From Propionibacteriaceae bacterium ZF39 (lineage in GTDB: Bacteria; Actinomycetota; Actinomycetes; Propionibacteriales; Propionibacteriaceae), in the NCBI GenBank assembly GCA_039565995.1, contig CP154795.1, positions 2,604,001 to 2,668,000 on the forward strand: a DNA stretch of 64,000 nucleotides. Reading direction: 5' to 3'. Of the stretch, positions 51,907-61,081 are shown piece after piece; positions within the stretch are counted from its first letter, which is position 1, and the number at the start of each line of letters is the position of its first letter. A program made the position numbers and the translations under genes. The notes under the pieces were generated by a model that saw only the letters and a program-made list of their open reading frames with translations, was not told the DNA's origin and ran no database searches.

Positions 51907-53399
51907 CCTGGCCGAGCGACATCACCCGGACCGAGGTCGACGGGGTCCCGACCCTCCTCACCCCGAGCACGGACGGTCGCTACATCGCGGGTCTGTCCTT
52001 TCGGGTGGGCCATGCCGATGAGACGCTGCCGACGGCGGGGATCACCCATCTGATCGAACACCTGGCTCTCCATCCGGTCGTGCCACATGAGCAGTCCAAT
52101 GGCATGACGAGCTATTGCTGGACCCACTTCATGATCGCCGGCGACGAGACCGAGGTCGCTACGCGCCTGTCTGCGGCCGCAGCCGCCCTGACGCGACTCC
52201 CCCTGCATCGCCTGGAGCACGAGAAGCGCGTGCTGCTGACCGAGGCCGCCAGTCGGCCCGGGGACCCGCTCTCCATCTATCGCTACGGAGCGGTCGGATT
52301 CGGACTGGTCGCCTATCCGGAGCTGGGCCTGCACCGGGTCACTCCGGACGAGGTGGCCGAGTGGGCCGGCAGGGCTTTCACCCGGCAGAACGCCGTCCTC
52401 TGGGTGGCCGGGGACCGCATCCCGACCGGATTGCGACTGGATCTGCCCGACGGTCATCCCCGACCGTTCCCGCGTGCGGCCTCGCTTCTGCCCCGCACCC
52501 CGGCCTGGATTCCGGGTCGTGGCCCGATCCGCCTGCACGCCGTCGTTCCCCGTGCGACAGAGGCCAATCTCTTCACGCAGGTCCTGGGCAGCACCTTGTT
52601 CGCCGAGCTCCGCGAGAGATCCGGCCTGTCCTACCACGCTGGTGCCGATTATGTGCCCCGGGACGCCCATCACGCCCTGATCGTGGCCCAGGCCGATTAT
52701 CTGCCCGAACGCCACGAGGCGGCGGTCGGAGCGTTCATCGATGCCCTCGCCGCCCTGGAATGGGGCAACGCCGGCGAGCTCCGGCTGGAGGATCAACGCC
52801 GCATGATGCGCCGGGGCCTGGAGATTCCGGACCTCACTGCGCGCCGGTTGCCGCAGCTGGCCGCCGACTTCCTGACGGGTCAGCCCGTGTATTCGACCGA
52901 GGACCTGCTGGACCAACTCGACGCGGTCACCCCGGACACGATCCGCCGGATGGCGGCGAGCGTACGCGCGAACGCCCTGGTGCAGTCGCCCCTCGACCTC
53001 GACTGGGCGGGCCTGGAACAGGCGCCGGAATGGGCGCCCGAACCCGTCACCGGATGGCGCCACGCCGCGTTCGACGACAGCGGCCTGACGATCGTGCGAA
53101 CCCCGCATGCCGTGGCACTGGAATGGCCGCACGGTCGCCAGGCCGTGGTTCGGTTCGACGCGACGGCGGCCGTGAAGTCCTATCCGGATGGCGCGCTGGG
53201 CGTCATCGGCCTGGACGGCACGCACGTGCCGCTCGAGCCGACACTGTTCGATCTTCCGGCGTCGGTGATCGCCGGCCTGGAGCGCCAGTTCGCCCCGGCC
53301 ACGATCGTCCACATGCCGCCACGCGACCCCGGTGACATCCCCCGCCCGGCCGCCCCTGCCGAACCCGCAAAACGCAAGCGTGGATTCTGGCGCCGCTGA
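51903..53399 (+). CDS. M16-family zinc peptidase
   Basis: 498 residues. Inverted zinc motif H-L-I-E-H at 49-53 (HxxEH), with Glu114 (LLTEA) as candidate third ligand. Second half: LFAELRERSGLSYHAGADYVPRD, the R/Y substrate-binding region of M16 proteins. C-terminal tail Pro/Lys/Arg-rich. No signal peptide, so cytosolic. AGGAGG precedes the ATG. It is shorter in the HxxEH-to-Glu distance (about 60) than classic members (about 75). Confidence 0.8.
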   Translation: MTWPSDITRTEVDGVPTLLTPSTDGRYIAGLSFRVGHADETLPTAGITHLIEHLALHPVVPHEQSNGMTSYCWTHFMIAGDETEVATRLSAAAAALTRLPLHRLEHEKRVLLTEAASRPGDPLSIYRYGAVGFGLVAYPELGLHRVTPDEVAEWAGRAFTRQNAVLWVAGDRIPTGLRLDLPDGHPRPFPRAASLLPRTPAWIPGRGPIRLHAVVPRATEANLFTQVLGSTLFAELRERSGLSYHAGADYVPRDAHHALIVAQADYLPERHEAAVGAFIDALAALEWGNAGELRLEDQRRMMRRGLEIPDLTARRLPQLAADFLTGQPVYSTEDLLDQLDAVTPDTIRRMAASVRANALVQSPLDLDWAGLEQAPEWAPEPVTGWRHAAFDDSGLTIVRTPHAVALEWPHGRQAVVRFDATAAVKSYPDGALGVIGLDGTHVPLEPTLFDLPASVIAGLERQFAPATIVHMPPRDPGDIPRPAAPAEPAKRKRGFWRR

Positions 53400-53402
53400 C
53401 GG

Positions 53403-53903
53403 TCAGGGCAACAGACCCAGACACCAATGGGCGGCTCCGGCCCCGGCCGCCGCCACCAACAGGCTGGTGAACGTGCCGAGAATGAACCGCTCGGCGGTGC
53501 CGTCCGACGCCTTCAGGTCGGGATAGCGCGCGAGCCCCTTGACGGCGACCACCGCGGCGATGCCGGCGGGGAACCCGGCCAGGATGGTCGCGAACGTGGC
53601 GAGCCTCTCGAGCCACCCGATCGCCTTGCCACCTTTCAGGCGCGCACCCGCAGCCTCGATCGCCGAGGAGGCATCGGCTCCATCGTCGGTGCCCTCGTCC
53701 GGGGGCGCCGCGCCGGCGTCCGGAGCATCATCTCCCCCGGCTTCCGGTGTGGCGCCGGCACCCTCCCTGGCTGCCGGCCCGCCTGTGCCATCCCCTGCCG
53801 CCCGGAAGACCCGGCGTACCAATGGATCGCCGATGAACACCGCGACCATCGCCCAGGCGACGACGATCGCCCAACGGGCCAGGGACAACCAGGGTTCGCT
53901 CAT
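53403..53903 (-). CDS. Membrane protein next to SatD-like regulator
   Basis: 166 residues. One N-terminal span (about 7-22), a disordered Gly/Ala/Asp/Glu linker (35-80), then two spans (LATFATILAGFPAGIAAVVAVKG and FTSLLVAAAGAGAAHWCLGLL) around a conserved-looking loop ARYPDLKASDGTAERFILGT. Genes of this type follow SatD-like genes in actinobacteria; role unknown. It lies 10 bp after that gene. Confidence 0.7.
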   Translation of the reverse strand: MSEPWLSLARWAIVVAWAMVAVFIGDPLVRRVFRAAGDGTGGPAAREGAGATPEAGGDDAPDAGAAPPDEGTDDGADASSAIEAAGARLKGGKAIGWLERLATFATILAGFPAGIAAVVAVKGLARYPDLKASDGTAERFILGTFTSLLVAAAGAGAAHWCLGLLP

Positions 53904-53913
53904 AGCCAGCAAT

Positions 53914-54570
53914 CTAGGCGGAGGGTCGGACACTTTCGTCGGCCCGCGCCAGGAGACTTCCGGCCAGGGCGGCCCCGCGTACGCTCTCGCGCCACGCCGC
54001 ACGCGCCAGCCGCTGACTCACCGCCGATTCCGATACCGCGAGGCGAGCGGCCACTTCGGCCTGGGAGTCACCGACGCTCACCGCATCGACGACCTCCCAG
54101 CCAGGGCGACTGCGCCGGGCGAGCACTGTGCGGAGCATGACCAGGGCCGCCTCGGCCAGCTCGAACGCCGTCGGATCCCCGACCGCCGAGCGAATCACCA
54201 GATGCCCCGGGGCGGTCGCAGCAGATTCGACGGCCTCCCGACCCAACAGGTACGCCGGCCCGCGCGCCTCGCGCGTACCCCCTCCGGTCAGGTTCTCGAC
54301 GCCGCCGACGCCGATGCCGACGCGCCAACCCGGCTCTGCGAGACCGTCGGTGGCGTCGAGTCGGGCCAGGCCTTCGACGAGGCTCACCAGCGCCGGGCCG
54401 CTGCGCACCAGCCCCTGCAGCTCATCGCCTGCGGTCCGCTCGAAGGGCAGGATGATGCTGTCGAGTTGGTTGGCCACGTCCAGCGCGCCGGGCACGCGGT
54501 CGGGTTGGCGCCGGCTGCGCCGTTGATCGACGTTGACCACCCACGCAGTTATTAAGTCTTTATCCTTCAT
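53914..54570 (-). CDS. SatD-like protein with C-terminal HTH
   Basis: 218 residues. DQRRSRRQPDRV, FERTAGDELQGLV and WRVGIGVGGVENL...REARGPAYLLGREAVES fit the SatD-family layout. The C-terminus (DSQAEVAARLAVSESAVSQRLARAAW) is a helix-turn-helix. The first codons, including TTA and ATA, are strikingly AT-rich. Probably regulates itself and the membrane protein downstream; this is inference. Confidence 0.7.
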   Translation of the reverse strand: MKDKDLITAWVVNVDQRRSRRQPDRVPGALDVANQLDSIILPFERTAGDELQGLVRSGPALVSLVEGLARLDATDGLAEPGWRVGIGVGGVENLTGGGTREARGPAYLLGREAVESAATAPGHLVIRSAVGDPTAFELAEAALVMLRTVLARRSRPGWEVVDAVSVGDSQAEVAARLAVSESAVSQRLARAAWRESVRGAALAGSLLARADESVRPSA

Positions 54571-54608
54571 TCTTTGATCTTAAGTCATTCAACTTCATTG
54601 CGCAGACT
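54550..54608 (-). promoter_or_regulatory. AT-rich start region of the SatD-like gene
   Basis: About 60 bp of clearly lower GC. On the minus strand it carries ATGACTTAAGAT and AAGACTTAATAA plus two GAATGA words. The second CTTAA word falls within codons 5-7 of the gene. It may be promoter and autoregulatory site. Confidence 0.45.
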
Positions 54609-55778
54609 TCAGAGAACGACCTGACCCCGCAGAACCACGCGGAAGGGCGCCCTGAGTGCGCCGAGATCCGCCCGGGGATCGACGTCGAAGACCACAAGAT
54701 CGGCATGGGCCCCATCGGCGATCCCGGAGAACCCGAGCCACTGCCGGGCGCGCCACGACCCGGCACCGAGAGCGAACTCGGCTCCGCCGATCTCGCCGAG
54801 CATCGCCATCTCCGTGCCGATGAGACCGTGCGGAACCACGCCCCCGGCATCGGTGCCCGCATAGATCGGCACGCCCGCGTCCAGGCAGTCCCGATAGGTC
54901 TGGTGACGCCTCTCATAGAGCGCGCGCATGTGGCTGGCGTACCCGGGAAATTTCTCCTCCGCACCGGCCGCGATCCCCGGGAAGTTCTCCAGGTTGACCA
55001 TGGTCGGCACCAGCGCGACCTGCCGTTCGGCCATCATCGCGATGGTTCGTTCGGTGAGCCCCGTCCCGTGCTCGATGCCGTCGATCCCGGCCCCGAGATA
55101 GGTGTCGAGACCCTCCTCGCCGAAGTGGTGGGCGGTCACTCGGCAGCCGAGTTCGTGCGCGCGAGCGATGGCGGCCGTGACCTGCTCGGCCGGCCACAAC
55201 GGGGCGAGATCCCCGGTCCCCCGGTCGATCCAGTCCCCGACCAGTTTGATCCAGCCATCGCCCCTGGTTGCCTGGCGTTCGGCCTCGCCCACGAGGTCAT
55301 CGGGCTCGATCTCCTCACCGTACCCACGGATGTAGCGCCGGGGCCGGGCGATGTGACGACCGGCCCGGAGGATCCGGGGCAGGTCCTCGACGTCGTCGAT
55401 CCACCGCGTGTCCCCGGGCTGACCACAATCCCGGATCAGCAGCGTCCCGGCATCCCGATCGGTGAGGGCCTGGGCCTCGGCGGTCTCCGCCGGCACGGCC
55501 CCGTGCTCGTCCAGTCCGACATGACAGTGGGCGTCCACGAATCCGGGAAGGATGAACGCATCACGGCAGATCGTGACCGCATCGGCGACGGGCTCGAACC
55601 GGATCAGCCCGTCGACCACCCACAGGTCCCGGACCTCGCCGTCGGGCAGGACCGCCCCATGCAGATGCAGCCGCGGCTTGGGTGCCGTCGGATCGATCCG
55701 CAGATGTGGCTGTTGATGGGCGTGCAGGTGTCCGGGGCCGTGGGAGTGCAGTACGCCAGCGGGTGAGGGCTCAGCCAT
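54609..55778 (-). CDS. Amidohydrolase superfamily protein
   Basis: 389 residues. Metal-binding barrel with FVDAHCHVGL (H-x-H), IKLVGDW (Lys position), VTAHHFGEEG and DGIEHGTG (His), and YAGTDAGG (Asp). His-rich N-terminus (HSHGPGHLHAHQQPHL) may bind extra metal. Closest by pattern to imidazolonepropionase/prolidase-like amidohydrolases; substrate unknown. It abuts the SatD-like gene. Confidence 0.88.
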   Translation of the reverse strand: MAEPSPAGVLHSHGPGHLHAHQQPHLRIDPTAPKPRLHLHGAVLPDGEVRDLWVVDGLIRFEPVADAVTICRDAFILPGFVDAHCHVGLDEHGAVPAETAEAQALTDRDAGTLLIRDCGQPGDTRWIDDVEDLPRILRAGRHIARPRRYIRGYGEEIEPDDLVGEAERQATRGDGWIKLVGDWIDRGTGDLAPLWPAEQVTAAIARAHELGCRVTAHHFGEEGLDTYLGAGIDGIEHGTGLTERTIAMMAERQVALVPTMVNLENFPGIAAGAEEKFPGYASHMRALYERRHQTYRDCLDAGVPIYAGTDAGGVVPHGLIGTEMAMLGEIGGAEFALGAGSWRARQWLGFSGIADGAHADLVVFDVDPRADLGALRAPFRVVLRGQVVL

Positions 55779-55853
55779 AGGCCCAGTCTTGCCGACTCCC
55801 GCGTCGCTGTGTCGACAGGCGGCGGAATCAGGCCGCCGGCGTACGCCTCAGGC

Positions 55854-57449
55854 TCACTTCTGGTTCTTGAACATCTTCTGCAGCTCGGGAGGCAACTCGA
55901 AATCGCCACCGCCGCCCGCGCCCTTGAACTGGTTCGGGTCGAAGCCGTGCCCACCGAAGGCGGCCGCGGGATCGACGGGCGTCGGCTCCGGATCCTGCAC
56001 CGGCGCATTGCGCTTGGCCGGGTTGCCGGACACGCCGCGCTTGTTCTTCGCCTGCTTGCGCGCCTGGGCCTTGGCCCGCTTGCTGACGCCACCGCCCATG
56101 CCGGGCATCCCCGGCATCCCGGGCATGCCCGCCGGCATCTGGCCGTTGGCCAACTGCGACATCATCTTGCGTGCCTCGAAGAACCGGTCCACGAGCTGGT
56201 TGACGTCGGACACCGACCGACCGGAGCCCTTGGCGATGCGGGCCCGCCGCGAGCCGTTGAGGATCCTGGGATCGTCGCGTTCGGCGGGCGTCATCGACAG
56301 GATGATCGCCTCGATCCGGTCGACTTCCTTCTCATCGATGTTGGCGATCTGGTCCTTCAGATCGCCCATGCCGGGCAGCATGCCGAAGATCTTCGACAGC
56401 GGGCCCATCCGGCGGACGGCCTTCATCTGCTCCAGGAAGTCACCGAGACCGAACTCGGTGCCGCCCTTCGAGGAGATCTTGGCCGCGGCACGCCGCGACT
56501 GCTCCTCGTCGAAGGTCTTCTCGGCCTGCTCGATCAGGGTGAGCATGTCGCCCATGCCGAGGATGCGGGACGCCATGCGCTCCGGGTGGAAGACGTCGAA
56601 GTCCTTGAGGCCCTCGCCCGAGGAGGCGAACATGATCGGCTTGCCGATCACCCGCGCGATCGACAGCGCCGCACCACCGCGGGCATCGCCATCGAGCTTG
56701 GTCAGCACGACGCCGTCGAACCCGACGCCGGTCGCGAAGGCCTGGGCGGTGTTGACCGCGTCCTGGCCGATCATCGCGTCGACGACGAAGAGCACCTCGT
56801 CGGGATTGACCGCGGCCTTGATGTCGGCGGCCTGCTTCATCAGGGTCTCATCGACACCGAGGCGACCGGCCGTATCGACGATCACGACGTCATAGAGTCG
56901 CCGCTCGGCCTCGCCCATGGACGCGCGCGCGACCTGGATCGGGTCCCCGACGCCGTTGCCGGGCTCGGGTGCGAAGCCATGTACGCCGGCCCGCTGGGCC
57001 ACGACCTGGAGCTGGGTCACGGCATTGGGCCGCTGGAGGTCGGCGGCGACGAGCAGTGGGCTGTGGCCCTCGGACTTCAGCCAGTGGGCCAGCTTGCCGG
57101 CCAGAGTCGTCTTGCCCGCGCCCTGGAGGCCCGCGAGCATAATGACCGTCGGTGGTTTCTTGGCGAACCGGATGGTCCGGGTATCACCACCGAGGATGCG
57201 GATGAGCTCCTCGTTGACGATCTTGATGATCTGCTGACTCGGGTTGAGCGCCTCGGACACCTCGGAGCCAGTGGCGCGCTCCTTGACCGCGGCGATGAAC
57301 TCCTTCACCACGCTCAGGTTCACGTCCGCCTCGAGCAGGGCGATGCGGATCTCGCGAGCGGTCGCGTCGATATCGGCGTCGCTCAGCTTGGCCTTGCCAC
57401 GCAGATTCTTGAACGTGGCGGCAAGCCGACCTTGCAGTGTGTCGAACAA
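55854..57449 (-). CDS. ffh: Signal recognition particle protein Ffh
   Basis: 531 residues. N domain; G domain with LAGLQGAGKTTLAGKLA, VDTAGRLGVDE and LTKLDGDARGGAAL; M domain that binds signal peptides and 4.5S RNA (GSRRARIAKGSG). The Met/Gly/Pro-rich tail (MPGMPGMPGMGGG) is usual. TTG start preceded by GAGG. Works with FtsY, encoded 560 bp upstream on the same strand. Confidence 0.97.
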   Translation of the reverse strand: MFDTLQGRLAATFKNLRGKAKLSDADIDATAREIRIALLEADVNLSVVKEFIAAVKERATGSEVSEALNPSQQIIKIVNEELIRILGGDTRTIRFAKKPPTVIMLAGLQGAGKTTLAGKLAHWLKSEGHSPLLVAADLQRPNAVTQLQVVAQRAGVHGFAPEPGNGVGDPIQVARASMGEAERRLYDVVIVDTAGRLGVDETLMKQAADIKAAVNPDEVLFVVDAMIGQDAVNTAQAFATGVGFDGVVLTKLDGDARGGAALSIARVIGKPIMFASSGEGLKDFDVFHPERMASRILGMGDMLTLIEQAEKTFDEEQSRRAAAKISSKGGTEFGLGDFLEQMKAVRRMGPLSKIFGMLPGMGDLKDQIANIDEKEVDRIEAIILSMTPAERDDPRILNGSRRARIAKGSGRSVSDVNQLVDRFFEARKMMSQLANGQMPAGMPGMPGMPGMGGGVSKRAKAQARKQAKNKRGVSGNPAKRNAPVQDPEPTPVDPAAAFGGHGFDPNQFKGAGGGGDFELPPELQKMFKNQK

Positions 57450-57555
57450 CGTGAATCCTCGGGCGACGTGGGGACAGATGGGCCAAGGCCCAAGGTTACA
57501 AGATGGGCGCTCGCCAAGCCCTCTCGTTCACCCCTCACCTGTCTATGGTTTCCTT

Positions 57556-58011
57556 ATGAAACGATCAATGATCGCTGCGGCCACCGCCGCGCTCCTTCTC
57601 TCCACCGCCTGTTCGACGCCACCCACCGCGGTTGTCCGGCAGTGCGATTCGTCCCTCAAAGCAGCCGAGTGCACCGTCACCGTGGAGCAACTCGACAAGC
57701 TCGCGACTACCACCTTCAACTCCCAGAGCAGCAATCGCGGTGTCGCCGTGCAAGCGACGATCACCGTCGAGACCGGTCAGGCCGTCGTGCGAGTCATCGG
57801 ATCCCAGGGAGTCGCGGCCGAGACGACTGTGATGGCGGGCCAGCCTGCCGAGATCAACGCCAGGACGATCATGAAGATGGGCCGGAAGACCGGCGAAAAG
57901 AAGGACGAGGGCAACTCGTTCCGGATGGAATTCGATCCGCAACAACCGACCACCAAGTTGTCGGCCTCGATCAACTATCAGGTCATCAGTCAGGCAGAAG
58001 CCACTAGCTGA
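57556..58011 (+). CDS. Small putative lipoprotein
   Basis: 151 residues. Signal MKRSMIAAATAALLLSTAC, lipidated Cys19. Mature part beta-rich with TFNSQSSNRGVAVQATITVETGQ; no family recognised. Its stop abuts the ftsY stop (TGA|TCA). Transcribed against the ffh-ftsY strand in the gap between them. Confidence 0.7.
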   Translation: MKRSMIAAATAALLLSTACSTPPTAVVRQCDSSLKAAECTVTVEQLDKLATTTFNSQSSNRGVAVQATITVETGQAVVRVIGSQGVAAETTVMAGQPAEINARTIMKMGRKTGEKKDEGNSFRMEFDPQQPTTKLSASINYQVISQAEATS

Positions 58012-59145
58012 TCAGCCCAGCAGGGCGTCGACGAATCCCTCGGCCTCGAACGGGGCCAGGTCGTCAGCGCCCTCGCCGAGTCCGACCAACTTCACGGGTA
58101 CGCCCAACTCGCGCTGCACCTGCACGATGATCCCGCCCTTGGCCGAGCCATCCAGTTTGGTCAGCACGATGCCGGTGACATCGACGACCTCGCGGAAGAT
58201 GCGCGCCTGGGTGAGGCCGTTCTGGCCCGTGGTCGCATCGATCACGAGCAGCACCTCGGTGACCGGGGCCTTCTTCTCGATGACGCGCTTGACCTTGCCC
58301 AGCTCGTCCATGAGGCCGGTCTTGGTGTGGAGGCGGCCGGCGGTGTCGACGATGACGCAGTCGACCTCCTGCTCGACCCCGGCCCTGACGGCCTCGAACG
58401 CGACCGAGGCCGGGTCGGCCCCTTCCGCTCCCCGCACCGTCGCGACGCCGACGCGGCTGCCCCAGGTCTCGAGCTGATCTGCCGCCGCCGCCCGGAAGGT
58501 ATCGGCCGCGCCGAGCAACACATCACGGTCCTCAGCCACGAGTACGCGCGCCAGCTTGCCGACCGTGGTGGTCTTGCCGGCCCCGTTGACGCCGACGACC
58601 ATGACGACAGCCGGGTTCTCGCCCTGGCGGGCGGTGTTGAGGCTGCGATCCATCGTCGGATCGACGAGGGCCACGAGTTCCTCGCGGAGAATGCGGCGGG
58701 CATCCTCCGGCTGGTTCACACCCTCGACCTTGAAGCGGGTCCGCAGCTTCTCGGTGAGTTCCATGGTCGGGGCGACACCGAGATCGGAGGTGATCAGCGT
58801 CTCCTCGAACGCATCCCACGTCTCTTCGGTGACCGTGCCACCCGACAGAAGGTTGAGGAGCCCGCGCGCGAGCAGGTTGTTCTGGCCGGCGAGCCGTTCA
58901 CGCAGGCGCCGCAGGCGCGTCCGCGGGGCCTCGGGCTTGTCGAGCCGCTCCTCGACCGCGACCCCACCCTCGGGTCGCTCCAGAGTGTCCGTGCTCGTTC
59001 CGGAAGCCTCACCCGGGCCGACCTCCGGGCGCTGCGGCGTACGCTCCAACGCCCGGCGACGGGACACCCCGACGCCGACACCGATACCAATGACCAGGAG
59101 GGCGACGAGGGCGCCGATGACAATGCTCAACAAGACCGGATCCAC
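58012..59145 (-). CDS. ftsY: SRP receptor FtsY
   Basis: 377 residues. One N-terminal membrane span (VLLSIVIGALVALLVIGIGVGV), acidic linker, then NG domain: VVGVNGAGKTTTVGKLA, GAADTFRAAAADQL, VDTAGRLHTKTGLM, LTKLDGSAKGG. Docks Ffh-ribosome complexes at the membrane. GTG start. Confidence 0.97.
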   Translation of the reverse strand: MDPVLLSIVIGALVALLVIGIGVGVGVSRRRALERTPQRPEVGPGEASGTSTDTLERPEGGVAVEERLDKPEAPRTRLRRLRERLAGQNNLLARGLLNLLSGGTVTEETWDAFEETLITSDLGVAPTMELTEKLRTRFKVEGVNQPEDARRILREELVALVDPTMDRSLNTARQGENPAVVMVVGVNGAGKTTTVGKLARVLVAEDRDVLLGAADTFRAAAADQLETWGSRVGVATVRGAEGADPASVAFEAVRAGVEQEVDCVIVDTAGRLHTKTGLMDELGKVKRVIEKKAPVTEVLLVIDATTGQNGLTQARIFREVVDVTGIVLTKLDGSAKGGIIVQVQRELGVPVKLVGLGEGADDLAPFEAEGFVDALLG

Positions 59146-59210
59146 GGAGCCATCCTAGGCACGAACCCCGGCCCGAATCGTTTGTCGGACCCCTCGCCTA
59201 GTCTTCTGGC

Positions 59211-59648
59211 ATGACGATCGAAGGTGAATACGTCCCGAGTCCTTCCGCCAAGGCGCGCAACCATGTCGAAGAGATCGAAGCCAAGGGCACGACCGAGGGG
59301 TCTGACATGCTCGGCCTGCCCATCGTGCTGCTCACGATGAAGGGCATCTCCGGCAAAATCCGCAAGGTTCCGCTGATGCGGGTCGAACACGAGGGTCGCT
59401 ATGCGGCGGTGGCCTCGATGGGCGGCGCCCCGAAGAACCCGAAGTGGTATGCGAATCTCAAGGCCAATCCGGTGCTCACTCTCATGGACGGTGCCGAGAC
59501 CAAGACCTTCCGGGCAAGGGAGATCACCGGCGACGAGCGCGCCGAGTGGTGGGAGCGCTGTGTGGCCGCCTATCCGCCCTATGCGGATTATCAGGAGAAG
59601 ACGGAGCGCACGATCCCGGTCCTTGTCCTGGAGCCGGTCGACTCCTGA
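59211..59648 (+). CDS. Deazaflavin (F420)-dependent nitroreductase-family protein
   Basis: 145 residues, Ddn type: TTEGSDMLGLPIVLLTMKGISGKIRKVPLMRVEHEGRYAAVASMGGAPKNPKWYANLKANP. Split beta-barrel binding F420H2, reduces quinones or other oxidants. The physiological substrate is not known. Fits with the LLM enzyme at 13.6 kb as evidence for F420 in this organism. Confidence 0.92.
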   Translation: MTIEGEYVPSPSAKARNHVEEIEAKGTTEGSDMLGLPIVLLTMKGISGKIRKVPLMRVEHEGRYAAVASMGGAPKNPKWYANLKANPVLTLMDGAETKTFRAREITGDERAEWWERCVAAYPPYADYQEKTERTIPVLVLEPVDS

Positions 59649-59699
59649 TCCTCGCACCTGCCGGAAACCCGTGGAGAGACGCCCAACCGTCGCGATGAA

Positions 59700-60644
59700 A
59701 TGGGCTCCATGGCCGATTTCGACAGCGCATCCATCGATCTGACCACCGGCGCGAAGGCGCACTACGCCGTCGCCGGACCGGTGGACGGTCCCCCGGTGAT
59801 CCTGTTGCACGGCGGGCTGCCCGGTTCGTCCGGTGCCGCCGGCTGGCGCTTCATGATCCCGGCGCTCGCCGAGCGAGGGTTTCGTGTGTACGCCCCCGAT
59901 CGTCCCGGCTTCGGCAAGGCGGACGCCCGACCCCAGCACTGGCCGGTGCGGGGCATCTTGTCGTGGGCGGAGTTCATGGAGGACTTCGTCAACGCCCTCG
60001 GCCTCGACACGTTCTTCCTCGCCGGCAACTCCCAGGGTGCGCAGGTCGCGGCCACCTACGCGGTCCGCAACCCCGAGCGGGTCGAGCGCATGATCCTCAT
60101 TGCATCCGGCGGTTTCAACGCAGTCCTGGACATCCCCGCCGACCAACTGACCAAGGGAATTCCGTTCCCCCAGTGGGAGGGCACCGTCGAGTCGATGCGC
60201 AGCATGCTCGAGTCGATCGTCTATCGCACGGAGTCGCTCGACGACGACCTCATCAAGCTGCGCTGCGACGCCGCCGAGATCCAGCGTGAGGCGTACGCCG
60301 CAGCGGGTGCCTGGAACCGCCGCGCGATGACCGATCCGACCTATCGGCAGGCCCACCGCCTGACCGGGCACCTGGATCAGCTCCAGATCCCGATCCTCTA
60401 TCTCTACGGCAAGCAGGACGTGCTGGGCCCGGTCGAGAACGCTTATCTGCAGGAAGACCGCCTGCCCAACGTGCAGTTCTTCTATCCCGACGAGTGTGGC
60501 CACCAGGGCCAGACCGATCAGCCGGAAATGCACCACGAGGTGTTCGGCGAGTTCTTCGCCACCGGCCAAGTCTCGCGGAAGCTGGCCGACTGGGCCGGAA
60601 TCTCGACCCGGCGTCCGGAACTGCCGGGCATCGTCGCCGACTGA
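59700..60644 (+). CDS. Alpha/beta hydrolase, C-C hydrolase-like
   Basis: 314 residues. VILLHGGLPGSSGA (oxyanion), APDRPGFGKAD, LAGNSQGAQVA (nucleophile Ser), LYLYGKQDVLGP (Asp) and ECGHQGQTDQPE (His). GNSQG and GH-x-x-Q resemble meta-cleavage product hydrolases of the BphD/HsaD group, but no ring-cleavage genes are near. ATG 59709 (MADFD) is an alternative start. Confidence 0.85.
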   Translation: MGSMADFDSASIDLTTGAKAHYAVAGPVDGPPVILLHGGLPGSSGAAGWRFMIPALAERGFRVYAPDRPGFGKADARPQHWPVRGILSWAEFMEDFVNALGLDTFFLAGNSQGAQVAATYAVRNPERVERMILIASGGFNAVLDIPADQLTKGIPFPQWEGTVESMRSMLESIVYRTESLDDDLIKLRCDAAEIQREAYAAAGAWNRRAMTDPTYRQAHRLTGHLDQLQIPILYLYGKQDVLGPVENAYLQEDRLPNVQFFYPDECGHQGQTDQPEMHHEVFGEFFATGQVSRKLADWAGISTRRPELPGIVAD

Positions 60645-60668
60645 CGCTCTCCCGGAGGAGACGCGAAA

Positions 60669-60857
60669 TCAGCGCAGGAGCTTGACCAGGCGTGCGGGGG
60701 GCTCGCCGTCGCCGTTGAGGGCCTGGGCGGCGCGGGCGAAACGGTGGGCGAGCTTCGGGTGTCGATCCCGGCCCTTGCCCGCCATGCCCATGGCCACCAC
60801 ACCCCAGACACTCAGGGCGATGACAAGGGCAATAACGGTGAACACGACGATGCTCAT
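60669..60857 (-). CDS. Small single-span membrane protein
   Basis: 62 residues. N-terminal span MSIVVFTVIALVIALSVWGVVAMGMAG, then a basic cytosolic tail (RDRHPKLAHRFARAAQALNGDGEPPARLVKLLR). TGGAGG before ATG 60857 supports it. Function unknown. Confidence 0.7.
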   Translation of the reverse strand: MSIVVFTVIALVIALSVWGVVAMGMAGKGRDRHPKLAHRFARAAQALNGDGEPPARLVKLLR

Positions 60858-61081
60858 TGGGGCGCCTCCAGACAGCTGACAAGGGGAAGGGTGCGGGTCA
60901 CGACACGCCTCTCCCAGTGTGACAACGTTCCCCCGTCGAGCCAAGGCGTACGCGTCACGATCCAGTCACGGACGTCGCTTCTCGGGGTCCCGCGACCTTG
61001 ATGAGGTACGCAGGCGGGATGACCCTAGCGATCGGCAGCGTCACCACCGGTCACCGTTCCGCCAGGCGGCCCGCTCCTCGT

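Noticed and set aside
55809-58007. A 732-codon open frame antisense to ffh
   Set aside because: Composition artefact of high GC; ffh is fully conserved opposite, and the real plus-strand gene is only the lipoprotein at 57556 in another frame.
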